From Pseudomonas kermanshahensis (GTDB taxonomy: Bacteria; Pseudomonadota; Gammaproteobacteria; Pseudomonadales; Pseudomonadaceae), in NCBI RefSeq assembly GCF_014269205.2, contig NZ_JABWRY020000001.1, forward strand, positions 1,674,001-1,738,000: DNA of 64,000 nt, written 5' to 3'. The notes beneath the pieces are model-generated. The model had not been told where the DNA came from and did not search any database. It was given only the letters and a program-made list of their open reading frames with translations. A program made the translations under genes and the position numbers. Within the stretch, counting starts at the first letter, position 1; each line of letters opens with the position of its first letter. Of this stretch, positions 46,295 through 55,474 are shown piece by piece.

Positions 46295-46324
46295 TATCTG
46301 AAGATTGAAAAAGGAATCGCCCGT

Positions 46325-47887
46325 ATGTTGGACGCCACGCTTAAATCGCAACTGAAAACCTACCTGGAGCGGGTCACCCAGCCGATCGAGATCGTTGCCT
46401 CCCTCGACGACGGCGCGAAGTCCCGGGAATTGCACGACCTGCTGGTGGAAATCGCCAGCCTGTCGAACCTGATTACCCTGCGCGCGGACGGAAGCGACGC
46501 TCGTCGTCCTTCGTTCTCGCTCAACCGCCCGGGGGCTGACATCAGCCTGCGTTTCGCCGGCATCCCCATGGGCCACGAATTCACCTCCCTGGTGCTGGCG
46601 CTGCTGCAAGTCGGCGGCCACCCGTCCAAGGCCAGCGCCGACGTGATCGAGCAGATCCAAGGGCTGGAAGGCGAATTCACCTTCGAAACCTACTTCTCGC
46701 TGTCGTGCCAGAACTGCCCGGACGTGGTCCAGGCGCTGAACCTGATGGCGGTGCTCAACCCCAACGTGCGCCATGTGGCCATCGACGGCGCGCTGTTCCA
46801 GGACGAAGTCGAAGCGCGCAAGATCATGGCGGTGCCGAGCGTTTACCTGAACGGCGAAGTGTTTGGCCAGGGCCGCATGGGCCTGGAAGAGATTCTGGGC
46901 AAGATCGACACCAGCGCCGGCACCCGCCAGGCCGAGAAGATCAACGCCAAGGACGCATTCGACGTATTGGTGGTCGGTGGTGGCCCAGCCGGCGCCGCGG
47001 CGGCGATCTATGCCGCGCGTAAAGGCATCCGCACCGGTGTTGCCGCCGAGCGCTTTGGTGGGCAGGTGCTCGACACCCTGGCCATCGAAAACTTCATTTC
47101 AGTGCAGGAAACCGAAGGGCCGAAGCTGGCCACCGCGCTGGAAGAACACGTCAAGCAGTACGACGTCGACATCATGAACCTGCAGCGCGGCGAGGCGTTG
47201 ATCCCTGCCACCGACGGCGGCCTGCACGAAGTACGCCTGGCCAGTGGTGCCTCGCTCAAGGCCAAGACCGTGATCTTGGCCACCGGTGCCCGCTGGCGCG
47301 AAATGAACGTGCCGGGTGAACAGGAATACCGCGGTCGCGGCGTGGCCTACTGCCCGCACTGTGACGGCCCGCTATTCAAGGGCAAGCGCGTGGCGGTGAT
47401 CGGCGGCGGCAACTCTGGTGTGGAAGCGGCCATCGACCTGGCCGGCATTGTCGCCCAGGTGACGCTGATCGAGTTCGACAGCCAACTGCGTGCTGACGCC
47501 GTGTTGCAACGCAAGCTGCACAGCTTGCCGAACGTCAAGGTGATCACCAGTGCGCTGACCACCGAAGTGCTGGGCAATGGTGAGAAAGTGTCCGGATTGC
47601 GCTACAAGGATCGCACCACCGATGAGCTGCATGACCTGGCGCTGGAGGGCATCTTCGTACAGATCGGTCTGCTGCCGAACACTGACTGGCTGAAAGGTAC
47701 GGTCGAGCTGTCGCCGCGTGGCGAGATCATTGTCGATGCCAAGGGCGCGACCAGCATCCCAGGCGTGTTTGCCGCCGGTGACGTGACCACAGTGCCGTAC
47801 AAGCAGATCGTCATCGCAGTAGGCGAGGGCGCCAAGGCTTCGCTGGCAGCCTTCGATCACCTGATCCGCACCTCGGCGCCGGCGTAA
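46325..47887 (+). CDS. ahpF: Alkyl hydroperoxide reductase subunit F
   Basis: 520 residues, as expected. N-terminal double thioredoxin domain with Cys128 and Cys131 ([12 protein letters not shown]), flavin reductase domain with [17 protein letters not shown] and the second redox pair [10 protein letters not shown]. Uses NADH to reduce AhpC. ATG 46325 with AAAGGAA upstream. In most Pseudomonas it pairs with ahpC. Confidence 0.96.
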   Translation: MLDATLKSQLKTYLERVTQPIEIVASLDDGAKSRELHDLLVEIASLSNLITLRADGSDARRPSFSLNRPGADISLRFAGIPMGHEFTSLVLALLQVGGHPSKASADVIEQIQGLEGEFTFETYFSLSCQNCPDVVQALNLMAVLNPNVRHVAIDGALFQDEVEARKIMAVPSVYLNGEVFGQGRMGLEEILGKIDTSAGTRQAEKINAKDAFDVLVVGGGPAGAAAAIYAARKGIRTGVAAERFGGQVLDTLAIENFISVQETEGPKLATALEEHVKQYDVDIMNLQRGEALIPATDGGLHEVRLASGASLKAKTVILATGARWREMNVPGEQEYRGRGVAYCPHCDGPLFKGKRVAVIGGGNSGVEAAIDLAGIVAQVTLIEFDSQLRADAVLQRKLHSLPNVKVITSALTTEVLGNGEKVSGLRYKDRTTDELHDLALEGIFVQIGLLPNTDWLKGTVELSPRGEIIVDAKGATSIPGVFAAGDVTTVPYKQIVIAVGEGAKASLAAFDHLIRTSAPA

Positions 47888-47946
47888 GCCAAGCGCAAGC
47901 CTGAGGGTGTCTATGATTACCCCAGACACCCTCAGGAATCTCACCC

Positions 47947-48135
47947 ATGACCCTGATCAGCCGCGAACCCTGGTGGCTAGTGCCACCCAAGCCCGGGCAA
48001 AAGGAGCAGGACCTGCACTGGGGCTATCTGGAAATCTACGCCGACGGCCGCACTGTGTTCGTCGACCAGCGCCCCAGCGATAAAGAACTGGCCGAGCGCA
48101 AAAGCTGCCGCAACTTCCCCGACCCCGAGCACTGA
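47947..48135 (+). CDS. Small hypothetical protein
   Basis: 62 residues: SREPWWLVPPKPGQKEQDLH, WGYLEIYADGRTVFVDQRPS and a basic-acidic tail. A small, soluble, beta-rich protein with good codon use. I do not recognise it. Its stop is 5 bases from the convergent YceH gene. Confidence 0.65.
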   Translation: MTLISREPWWLVPPKPGQKEQDLHWGYLEIYADGRTVFVDQRPSDKELAERKSCRNFPDPEH

Positions 48136-48140
48136 AGGGC

Positions 48141-48788
48141 TCAGCCTTCGAGCTCGGCCAGGCGCGCCTCCAGCGCTGCAATCCGGGCTTCCAAGGCCTC
48201 CATGCGCTCCTCCGAAACATTACCGCCACTGCTGCGGGCGCCCCCTTCCTGCTGGCGCGCGGCCAAAATCGCCTCGATTTCTGCCGGGTCACCCAGCGCA
48301 TGGGTATAGCGGTCTTCGCGTTGGCCTGCCTGGCGCGGCAGGTGCAAAGCCAAATCCCGTGAAATCAGGCGCTCCAGCTGGTGCTGGATTTGTTCAGTGT
48401 CGTCGAAGTCGTGCAGGCGGTTGCTGCGGCTGAGCAGCTCGTTGAGGGTTTGCGGCCCCCGCAGGAACATCAGGCCCATCAGCACCAGCTGCGCCGGCAC
48501 CAATTCCAGGGCCTTGTCCACGCGCTGCTCCCAGCGGTCGGCGCGGCTGCCCATCTGCAAGCGTGTCATGCCCTGGCCTTCGAGTGCGCGCAAGGCCTGG
48601 CCGACCTGGCCTTGGGTGAGGTTCATCACCGGCTCGCGGCTGGTCTTCTGGTTACAGGCCAGGACCAGGGCATTGAGAGTCAGTGGGTAGCTTTCCGGGC
48701 TGGTGGCCTGTTTTTCGATCAGCGAGCCGAGAATGCGAATCTCGGTGCTGTTGAAACGGCCTTCACCTGCGGTTTCGTGTTCTGACAT
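48141..48788 (-). CDS. YceH family protein (DUF480)
   Basis: 215 residues of the YceH/UPF0502 family: [20 protein letters not shown], then [20 protein letters not shown], and a C-terminal coiled coil ([20 protein letters not shown]). Winged-helix fold. Its role is not settled; it is often found beside housekeeping genes. Confidence 0.9.
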   Translation of the reverse strand: MSEHETAGEGRFNSTEIRILGSLIEKQATSPESYPLTLNALVLACNQKTSREPVMNLTQGQVGQALRALEGQGMTRLQMGSRADRWEQRVDKALELVPAQLVLMGLMFLRGPQTLNELLSRSNRLHDFDDTEQIQHQLERLISRDLALHLPRQAGQREDRYTHALGDPAEIEAILAARQQEGGARSSGGNVSEERMEALEARIAALEARLAELEG

Positions 48789-48923
48789 GGCCCAGTCTCA
48801 TTGCGAGGAAAAGGCCACTAGCGTAGGTAAAGCCGCTGCATTAGGCAATTGGCAGCGCTTGTTGAACGGCCTTGCCGAGGCATCGGGCTGGTCGGAAAGG
48901 GCCGCAAAGCGGCCCCAACACGC

Positions 48924-50135
48924 TTAAGCCCCGCGCCGCTCTTCAGCCTGGCACGCCGCTGCCGTGAACAGCACATCGGTCGAAGAATTCAGCGCAGTCT
49001 CGGCCGAATCCTGCAGTACGCCAATGATGAAGCCCACGGCAACCACCTGCATGGCGATCTCGCTGGGGATGCCAAACAGGCTGCAAGCCAGCGGGATCAA
49101 CAACAGCGAACCACCCGCCACGCCCGAAGCGCCGCACGCGCAGACCGCTGCCACCACACTCAGCAACACCGCAGTCGGCAAGTCGACCGGGATACCCAGG
49201 GTGTGCACGGCCGCCAGGGTCAGCACGGTGATGGTGATCGCGGCGCCGGCCATGTTGATGGTCGCGCCCAGGGGGATCGACACCGAATAGGTGTCTTCAT
49301 GCAGGCCAAGGCGCTCCGACAGCGCGAGGTTGACCGGAATGTTGGCGGCCGAGCTGCGGGTGAAGAACGCCGTGATACCGCTTTCACGCAGGCACAACAA
49401 CGTCAGTGGGTACGGGTTGCGGCGAATCTTCCAGAACACGATCAGCGGGTTCATCACCAGGGCTACGAACAGCATGCAGCCAATCAGTACGGCCAGCAGG
49501 TGCAAGTAGCCGAGCAGGGCGCTCAAGCCCGACTGTGCCAGGGTCGCGCTGACCAGGCCGAAGATGCCCAGCGGGGCGAAGCGGATGACCACGCGCACGA
49601 TCAGGGTCACGCCGTTGGACAGGTCCTCGACCACAGTGCGGGTGGTTTCGCCGGCATGGCGCAGCGCCACGCCCAGGCCGATCGCCCAGGTCAGCACGCC
49701 GATGAAGTTAGCGTTGAGCAAGGCATTGACCGGGTTGTCGACGGCGCTCAGCAGCAGGTTCTGCAGCACTTCCGTGATGCCGCCCGGTGCACTCAGGGCG
49801 GCGTCGCCGGCGCTCAGTGCCAGGTGCGACGGGAACAGCATGCTGGCGACCACGGCCACCACGGCTGCGGCAAAGGTACCCAGCAGGTACAGCCACAGGA
49901 TCGGGCGGATGTGGGTTTCCTGGCCATGGCGGTGGTTGGCGATCGAGGCCATGACCAGGATGAACACCAGGATCGGCGCCACGGCTTTGAGGGCGCTGAC
50001 GAACACCTTGCCGAGGAAGGCCAGGTTGCGGGCGACGTCGGGCGCCAGCAGTGCCAGGGCGATGCCCGCGAGCAGGCCGATGACGATCTGCGTCACCAGG
50101 CTGGTGCGGTTGAGGAGGCGGAAGACAGGGGTCAT
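48924..50135 (-). CDS. sstT: Serine/threonine:Na+ symporter SstT
   Basis: 403 residues, dicarboxylate/amino acid:cation symporter fold with eight to nine helices. Family marks are [38 protein letters not shown] and [20 protein letters not shown]. Sodium-driven uptake of Ser and Thr. It is a complete gene in housekeeping context. Confidence 0.92.
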   Translation of the reverse strand: MTPVFRLLNRTSLVTQIVIGLLAGIALALLAPDVARNLAFLGKVFVSALKAVAPILVFILVMASIANHRHGQETHIRPILWLYLLGTFAAAVVAVVASMLFPSHLALSAGDAALSAPGGITEVLQNLLLSAVDNPVNALLNANFIGVLTWAIGLGVALRHAGETTRTVVEDLSNGVTLIVRVVIRFAPLGIFGLVSATLAQSGLSALLGYLHLLAVLIGCMLFVALVMNPLIVFWKIRRNPYPLTLLCLRESGITAFFTRSSAANIPVNLALSERLGLHEDTYSVSIPLGATINMAGAAITITVLTLAAVHTLGIPVDLPTAVLLSVVAAVCACGASGVAGGSLLLIPLACSLFGIPSEIAMQVVAVGFIIGVLQDSAETALNSSTDVLFTAAACQAEERRGA

Positions 50136-50217
50136 GTGCAGCGCAGTCTCGGTTTTTGAAAGGGCGGGACTTTACCACAGACCGCTGTAGGGCTTGCCGG
50201 CAATGAAGTGGGAAAAA

Positions 50218-51111
50218 TTACCAGTGAAACAGCTCCCGCCGTGCCCCCTCGGTAATGGCCACGATGCCCGGGTGCTTGACCTTGCGCTCCACCGAGATGG
50301 CGTAGAACGACTCATGCACCGCCTCGGTCTGCCCGATCAACTGCACGCCATACTGGCGGCACACCTCCTCGGCGATGACGCTGGGCGCGACGAAAATGCC
50401 GCTGCCCGATTGCCCGAATGCCTGCATCAAGGCGCTGTCGTCGAACTCGCCAACGATGCGCGGCTGCACCTGTTGCTCGCCCAGCCAACGCAGCAACCGG
50501 CTGCGCACCACGGTTTCCTGGCCTGGAATCAACAGCGGCGCATCTTGCAGGCAGGCCGGGAAGGGGCCGGCATGGCGTTGTGCCAAGGCCTGGGTGGCGA
50601 AGAAACTCAGGCCGCACTCGCCCAGCTTCTGGCTGTAGCCCTTGATGTCCAGGTGGCTGGGCATCGGGCTGTCGGAGATGACCAGGTCCAGGCGCTGGAT
50701 CGCCAAGTCTGCCAGCAGCCGCTCCAGCTTATCTTCGCGGCAGTTGATGCGCAGCACCTCGTCCAGCTCCATGGTCGGCGCCAGCAGGCGATAGACGATG
50801 GATTTGGGGACCACGTCGGCCACGCCCACACGGAACAGGATCTGTTCCTGTGGGCCGGCACGCAGTAGCGCTTCAAGCTCGCCGCCGATCTGGAACATCT
50901 GCTCGGCATACACCAGCGTCTGGCGGCCGGTTTCGGTCAACTCCAGTTGCCGCCCGACCCGTTGAAACAGCTCCAAGCCATAGGTCTGCTCGAACAGGCT
51001 GATCTGCCCGCTGATGGTCTGGGGGGTCAGGTTCAATTGCTCACTGGCCCGCGCAATGCTGCCGGTCTTGGCCACGGCCCAGAAGTAGTGCAACTGGCGG
51101 TAGTTGAGCAT
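50218..51111 (-). CDS. nhaR: Transcriptional activator NhaR (LysR family)
   Basis: 297 residues; begins MLNYRQLHYFWAVAKTGSIA, which is the NhaR signature, followed by LTPQTISGQISLFEQ in the helix-turn-helix. NhaR in Escherichia coli activates nhaA in response to sodium and pH; the Pseudomonas homologue is likely similar but no nhaA gene is near. ATG 51111 is chosen by the NhaR start. Confidence 0.88.
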   Translation of the reverse strand: MLNYRQLHYFWAVAKTGSIARASEQLNLTPQTISGQISLFEQTYGLELFQRVGRQLELTETGRQTLVYAEQMFQIGGELEALLRAGPQEQILFRVGVADVVPKSIVYRLLAPTMELDEVLRINCREDKLERLLADLAIQRLDLVISDSPMPSHLDIKGYSQKLGECGLSFFATQALAQRHAGPFPACLQDAPLLIPGQETVVRSRLLRWLGEQQVQPRIVGEFDDSALMQAFGQSGSGIFVAPSVIAEEVCRQYGVQLIGQTEAVHESFYAISVERKVKHPGIVAITEGARRELFHW

Positions 51112-51245
51112 CGGTTTTTTCTCGATTCGTAAAAACCGAAGTATAACCGCTGAAAATACGAATTTTCCTGATGTATTAGCCTCTTTAGAATGCGACTCCA
51201 TCAGGCGCTGCGTGCGCCGCCGGAATATCGACAAGCGAGGAACCC

Positions 51246-51485
51246 ATGTTGCAGCTTAAATCCATTGGCACGCCTTTGGTGTTGGCCCTGGCCCTGTTCA
51301 CCCTGGCCGGCTGCGATCAGGCCGAGAAATCCGCCCAGCAGATGCTCGACCAGGCCGCCCAGTCGGCCAAGCAGGCCATCGACAAGACCAACGAAGCGGC
51401 GCAGCAGGCCCTGAGCGATGCCATCGGCAGCGAAGGCCAGGCGCCAAAAGACGTTGAAAAGCAAGAAAAGACCCAGGACATCTGA
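51246..51485 (+). CDS. Small coiled-coil lipoprotein
   Basis: 79 residues: signal plus lipobox (FTLAGC), then a helical alanine-rich part with heptads (QMLDQAAQSAKQAIDKTNEA) and an acidic-basic tail. It resembles small Lpp-like or YnbE-like envelope lipoproteins in style. Function unknown. Confidence 0.75.
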   Translation: MLQLKSIGTPLVLALALFTLAGCDQAEKSAQQMLDQAAQSAKQAIDKTNEAAQQALSDAIGSEGQAPKDVEKQEKTQDI

Positions 51486-51513
51486 CCCCAAGACCCGATG
51501 CAGGATTGATTAA

Positions 51514-52266
51514 ATGGAATATTTGCTGGAACTCGCCGCAAGCCCGACCGCCTGGGTCGCCCTCGCCACGCTGGTGGCCATGGAGATCGTGCTCGGCATC
51601 GACAACCTGATCTTCATCTCCATCCTCACCAACAAGCTGCCCCTGGAGTACCGCTCCAAGGCGCGGCGCATTGGTATCAGCATGGCCTTGGTCATGCGCC
51701 TGGCGCTGCTCAGCACCGTGGCCTGGATCGTCCAACTGACCGAGCCGGTGGTCGATGTGTTCGGCCATAGCTTCTCGTGGAAGGACATGATCCTGATCGC
51801 CGGTGGCCTGTTCCTGCTGTGGAAGGCGACCAAGGAAATTCACGAAAACGTCGACCCGCACGGTGCCAAGGAAGAATCCAAGGCCGGCTCCACCATCACC
51901 TTGGGCTTCGCTGCGGCCATTGGCCAGATCCTGTTGCTGGATATCGTCTTCTCGATCGACAGCATCATCACCGCCGTGGGCATGACCGAACACCTGCCGA
52001 TCATGATCATTGCCGTGATCGCTGCTGTGATCGTGATGTTGGTGGCGGCCGACCCGCTGGCCAAGTTCATCAATGACAACCCGACCGTGGTGATGCTGGC
52101 CCTGGGCTTCCTGATCATGATCGGCATGACCCTGATCGCCGAAGGCATGGGCGCTCACGTGCCGAAAGGGTATGTGTATGCGGCGATGGCGTTCTCGACC
52201 TTGATCGAGATCCTCAACATCATGGCTCGCCGGGCGCGGATGAAGCGCGAAGCGGCTGAGGGTTGA
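51514..52266 (+). CDS. TerC family membrane protein
   Basis: 250 residues, seven helices: [24 protein letters not shown] start (here [20 protein letters not shown]), [13 protein letters not shown] with the acidic residues of the metal site, and the C-terminal [14 protein letters not shown]. TerC proteins are linked to tellurite resistance and manganese export. In Pseudomonas most are likely Mn/metal handlers. A REP pair follows. Confidence 0.93.
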   Translation: MEYLLELAASPTAWVALATLVAMEIVLGIDNLIFISILTNKLPLEYRSKARRIGISMALVMRLALLSTVAWIVQLTEPVVDVFGHSFSWKDMILIAGGLFLLWKATKEIHENVDPHGAKEESKAGSTITLGFAAAIGQILLLDIVFSIDSIITAVGMTEHLPIMIIAVIAAVIVMLVAADPLAKFINDNPTVVMLALGFLIMIGMTLIAEGMGAHVPKGYVYAAMAFSTLIEILNIMARRARMKREAAEG

Positions 52267-52285
52267 TCTAGAAAAAGCGGGGCCA

Positions 52286-52372
52286 TGTGGGAGCGGGCTT
52301 GCCCCGCGAACACCGGCGAAGCCGGTGCCAACCACCGCATGGCCCCATTCGCGGGTCAAGCCCGCTCCCACA
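52286..52372. repeat. Convergent REP pair after the TerC gene
   Basis: TGTGGGAGCGGGCTTGCCCCGCGAA (52286-52310) and its near-inverse at 52348-52372, same family as at 45.4 kb. ACCGGC/GCCGGT again lies inside. It separates the TerC gene from a minus-strand small gene. Confidence 0.85.
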
Positions 52373-52394
52373 GGTATTCATCAAATACGTGCGT

Positions 52395-52571
52395 TTAATG
52401 TGCCTCTACCTGCCGCCGCGCCCCGCGCACAGCCTGAGGTTCGGCCACACCCTGCGGTGGCAGGTGATGATGGGAATGACGCCGTACGATACGCAGTACA
52501 CCCCACAGCATGGCGGCTGCGACGCTTAGCCACATACCTACCAGCATGAGGATTGCCAGGGTCAGGCTCAT
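52395..52571 (-). CDS. Small single-pass membrane protein
   Basis: 58 residues from ATG 52571 (GAGGAGG upstream): one hydrophobic helix (LAILMLVGMWLSVAAAMLWGV) followed by a basic/histidine-rich cytoplasmic tail (RIVRRHSHHHLPPQG). Not recognised. The ribosome site and clean helix support a real gene. Confidence 0.6.
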   Translation of the reverse strand: MSLTLAILMLVGMWLSVAAAMLWGVLRIVRRHSHHHLPPQGVAEPQAVRGARRQVEAH

Positions 52572-52792
52572 GTGTGCCTCCTCCTCTCGGGCCAGCGCTG
52601 TCAGCCAGAACTCGCCTTACAGACACTTCATTAGTCTAGCCTGCCCCTTGTGACGTTCCATTGACCTTAGGTCTATTGCTGAGGCCGATTCGCTACAAGC
52701 CGCTGTCGGACTATACCCGCGCACCTGTGGGCCCTATGATCGGTGCCCAGAGCCGGGCGCTGCCTGCCTGGCATCGGAACAAGCGAGTGCCC

Positions 52793-53479
52793 ATGGAGCA
52801 AGTTTCCTTCAAATCGCTGGCTTCAGCCCCACGCCGGTTGCTGCTGGCTGGTCTGGTGGCAGTCAGCCTGGCCGGTTGCGCCAGCGCACCGCCCGCCAGC
52901 CTCAAAGGCCTTCCGCAGCGGGTTGAAATCAGCAGCGTGCCGTTCTACCGGGGTAACGCCAACCACAGCGGCGCCATGGCCTTGGCGGCGCTGCTTTCGC
53001 AACAGGGCGCGCCGATCACCCCCGGGCTGCTGGACAAACCTTTGAACCTGCCCCAAGGCGCCGAGACCCTGGATACCAGTATCCCCCGCGTCGCACGCGA
53101 CTACGGCATGGTGGTGTATACGCTGGACAAGCAACTGGACGCCTTGCTCACACAAGTGGCGGCGGGCAACCCGGTGTTGTTGCGTTATGAGGAGGGTTCG
53201 GCCTGGTGGAGCGAGCCACGCTACGCCGTGCTGATCGGTTATGACCGCTACAAGCAACGCGTACTGTTGCGCTCAGGCATGCACCGTCGGCAACTGATGG
53301 CCTTTGATGACTTTGCCTCGGCCTGGGCCAAGCAGGGGAGTTGGGCGGTGCTGCTGCAACCGCCGCGGCAACTGCCCGCCCAGGTAGACCGGCAACGCTG
53401 GTTGCAGGCTGCCGACGAGCTTGCCCGCGCAGGGCAGGAAGTCGCCGCCAAACAGGCGGTGAACAGCCTGGGGCGGTAA
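52793..53479 (+). CDS. C39-like lipoprotein lacking the catalytic residues
   Basis: 228 residues: lipobox LAGC (Cys29), then a papain-like C39 fold. The position of the catalytic Cys is taken by Ser59 in NANHSGAMALAALLSQQGAP (C39 enzymes: CGPAALA), and the His of HFVVVIGYD-like segments is replaced in EPRYAVLIGYDRY near residue 142. The rest of the fold keeps GNPVLLRYEEGSAWW and YKQRVLLRSG. I infer a non-catalytic, perhaps ligand-binding, relative. ATG 52793. Confidence 0.75.
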   Translation: MEQVSFKSLASAPRRLLLAGLVAVSLAGCASAPPASLKGLPQRVEISSVPFYRGNANHSGAMALAALLSQQGAPITPGLLDKPLNLPQGAETLDTSIPRVARDYGMVVYTLDKQLDALLTQVAAGNPVLLRYEEGSAWWSEPRYAVLIGYDRYKQRVLLRSGMHRRQLMAFDDFASAWAKQGSWAVLLQPPRQLPAQVDRQRWLQAADELARAGQEVAAKQAVNSLGR

Positions 53480-53483
53480 GCCG

Positions 53484-53527
53484 CGCACCGGCCGCTTCGC
53501 GGGCTTACCCGCAAAGCGGCCGGTGCG
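53484..53527. terminator. Long hairpin between convergent genes
   Basis: 14-base perfect arms CGCACCGGCCGCTT and AAGCGGCCGGTGCG around an inner REP-like core (GCGGGCTTACCCGC). It lies between the C39-like gene and the oxidase gene, which meet head on, and may terminate both. Confidence 0.6.
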
Positions 53528-53541
53528 ATGTTACAGAGGTA

Positions 53542-54825
53542 TCAGAAGCCCAGGCGGTCGCGCAGGCTGTAGTACCAGGCACCAATGGCGCTGAACGGTA
53601 CACGCAGCATCTGGCCACCCGGGAACGGGTAGTGCGGCAGGCCGGCGAACGCGTCGAAACGTTCGGCCTGACCACGCAGCGCCTCGGCCAGCACCTTGCC
53701 TGCCAGGTGCGTGTAGGTCACACCGTGGCCCGAGCAGCCCTGGGAGTAATAGATGTTGTCGCCAATGCGGCCGACCTGAGGCAGGCGCGACAGGGTCAGC
53801 AGGAAGTTGCCGGTCCAGGCGTAGTCGATCTTCACGTTCTGCAGCTGCGGGAAGGCCTTGAGCATCTTCGGACGGATGATCGCCTCGATGTTCGCCGGGT
53901 CGCGTGCGCCGTAGACCACGCCACCACCGAAGATCAGGCGCTTGTCGCTGGTCAGGCGGTAGTAGTCGAGCAGGTAGTTGCAGTCTTCGACACAGTAGTC
54001 CTGCGGCAGCAGGGTACGTGCCAGGTCCGCGTCCAAGGGCTCGGTGGTGATCACCTGAGTACCGCACGGCATGGACTTGGAGGCCAGCTCTGGCACCAGG
54101 TTGCCCAGGTAGGCGTTACCGGCGACGATGATGAACTTGGCGCGCACTTTACCCTGTGGGGTATGAACGACCGGGTTGGCGCCACGCTCGATGCGAACGG
54201 CCGGGGTCTGCTCATAAATGATGCCGCCCAGCGATTCGACCGCGGCAGCTTCGCCCAGGGCCAGGTTCAGCGGGTGGATGTGGCCGCCGCTCATGTCCAG
54301 CATGCCGCCGATGTAGCTGTCGCAGGCGACGACTTCACGGATGCGCTTCTGGTCCATCAGCTCCAGCTGAGTGTGGCCGAAACGTTCCCACAGGCGCTTT
54401 TGCGACTCCAGGTGGCCCATCTGCTTGGAGGTGAGGGCAGCGAATACGCCACCGTCTTTAAGGTCGCACTGGATGTTGTACTTGGCGACGCGCTCACGAA
54501 TGATGCGGCCACCTTCGAACGCCATCTGGCCCAGCAATTGTGCCTGCTTGGGGCCGACGGTGCGTTCGATCACGTCGATGTCACGGCTATAGCTGTTGAC
54601 GATCTGGCCACCGTTGCGGCCGGATGCGCCGAAGCCGACCTTGGCCGCTTCGACGATGCTGACCTTGAAGCCGTTTTCCAGCAGGAACAGGGCGCTGGAC
54701 AGGCCGGTGTAGCCGGCGCCGATGATGCACACATCGGTTTCCACCTCACCCTGCAGCGCCGGACGTGGCGGCACCGGGTTAGCCGAGGCGGCGTAGTAGG
54801 ACTGGGGGTAGGGGGTGTTGGCCAT
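53542..54825 (-). CDS. FAD-dependent amine oxidoreductase (PuuB-like)
   Basis: 427 residues of the DadA/PuuB family: CIIGAGYTGLSSALFLLENG, GGQIVNSYSRDID, GHIHPLNLALGEAAAVESLG and C-terminal SGHGVTYTHLAGKVLAEAL. PuuB oxidises gamma-glutamylputrescine in putrescine use; this is the best fit by motif, but other glycine-oxidase-like roles are possible. Complete gene. Confidence 0.85.
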   Translation of the reverse strand: MANTPYPQSYYAASANPVPPRPALQGEVETDVCIIGAGYTGLSSALFLLENGFKVSIVEAAKVGFGASGRNGGQIVNSYSRDIDVIERTVGPKQAQLLGQMAFEGGRIIRERVAKYNIQCDLKDGGVFAALTSKQMGHLESQKRLWERFGHTQLELMDQKRIREVVACDSYIGGMLDMSGGHIHPLNLALGEAAAVESLGGIIYEQTPAVRIERGANPVVHTPQGKVRAKFIIVAGNAYLGNLVPELASKSMPCGTQVITTEPLDADLARTLLPQDYCVEDCNYLLDYYRLTSDKRLIFGGGVVYGARDPANIEAIIRPKMLKAFPQLQNVKIDYAWTGNFLLTLSRLPQVGRIGDNIYYSQGCSGHGVTYTHLAGKVLAEALRGQAERFDAFAGLPHYPFPGGQMLRVPFSAIGAWYYSLRDRLGF

Positions 54826-54984
54826 GCTCGAGGAACCTCGTGTTTTATATTTTTAACGAATGTAGCGATGCTATCAATAATAATAAACACCCGCTAGTCG
54901 TCCGTTAAAAATCCTTTACCCGGCTGTCGCCGGAGCCTTTCTATAAAGAGGTTAAGATTCAGTGAGTTAGCGCGAAAAAAAGTG

Positions 54985-55012
54985 TTGACAGGGTTTTTGG
55001 ATTGCGTAGAAT
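54985..55012 (+). promoter_or_regulatory. Promoter of the first tRNA-Val
   Basis: TTGACA (54985-54990), 16 bases, TAGAAT (55007-55012); the transcript start would fall just before the tRNA at 55027. Confidence 0.75.
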
Positions 55013-55026
55013 GCGCACCACACGAC

Positions 55027-55103
55027 AGGCACATAGCTCAGTTGGTTAGAGCACCACCTTGACATGGTGGGGGTCGTTGGTTCGAGTCCAATTGTGCCTA
55101 CCA
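55027..55103 (+). tRNA. tRNA-Val (GAC), copy 1
   Basis: AGGCACA pairs with TGTGCCT; anticodon GAC in CTTGACATG; T-arm GGTTCGAGTCC; encoded CCA. 77 bases. Own promoter and terminator. Confidence 0.97.
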
Positions 55104-55109
55104 AATCGA

Positions 55110-55141
55110 AAAGGGGTGATCCGCAAGGGTCACCCTTTTTT
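55110..55141 (+). terminator. Terminator of tRNA-Val copy 1
   Basis: AGGGGTGA-N9-TCACCCTTTTTT, a near-perfect hairpin followed by T-tract. Confidence 0.8.
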
Positions 55142-55159
55142 AATGCGCACGCGTTTTAC

Positions 55160-55255
55160 TGTAGGAGCAGCCTTGTGCTGCGAAGAGGCCAATCCCGCTG
55201 ACATTGATCTGCGGTGACCACTCGGGCCCTTTCGCAGCACAAGGCTGCTCCTACA
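55160..55255. repeat. REP-like pair of a second type
   Basis: 25-base perfect inverted arms TGTAGGAGCAGCCTTGTGCTGCGAA (55160-55184) and its inverse (55231-55255). Same architecture as the GGGAGCGGG elements but with a different stem (GGAGCAGCC). It is located between the two tRNA-Val genes. Confidence 0.85.
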
Positions 55256-55308
55256 AAACCCGGTAGCGCAGCAAAGCTGAAAGTTTTTGATTTTTCTGAA
55301 AAAAACGC

Positions 55309-55337
55309 TTTACAGGTACGCATTCGATGTCTAATAT
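55309..55337 (+). promoter_or_regulatory. Promoter of the second tRNA-Val
   Basis: TTTACA (55309-55314), 17 bases, TAATAT (55332-55337), 14 bases before the tRNA. Confidence 0.75.
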
Positions 55338-55351
55338 GCGCACCACACGAC

Positions 55352-55428
55352 AGGCACATAGCTCAGTTGGTTAGAGCACCACCTTGACATGGTGGGGGTC
55401 GTTGGTTCGAGTCCAATTGTGCCTACCA
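55352..55428 (+). tRNA. tRNA-Val (GAC), copy 2
   Basis: Identical in all 77 bases to copy 1, also with the same CACCACACGAC leader directly upstream. Own promoter and terminator. Confidence 0.97.
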
Positions 55429-55434
55429 AATCGA

Positions 55435-55467
55435 AAAAGGGCGATCTACACAGATCGCCCTTTTTTA
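55435..55467 (+). terminator. Terminator of tRNA-Val copy 2
   Basis: AAAAAGGGCGATCT-N4-AGATCGCCCTTTTTT, fully paired; very strong and symmetric, so it can also end the TRAP gene on the opposite strand. Confidence 0.92.
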
Positions 55468-55474
55468 TTGCCTG

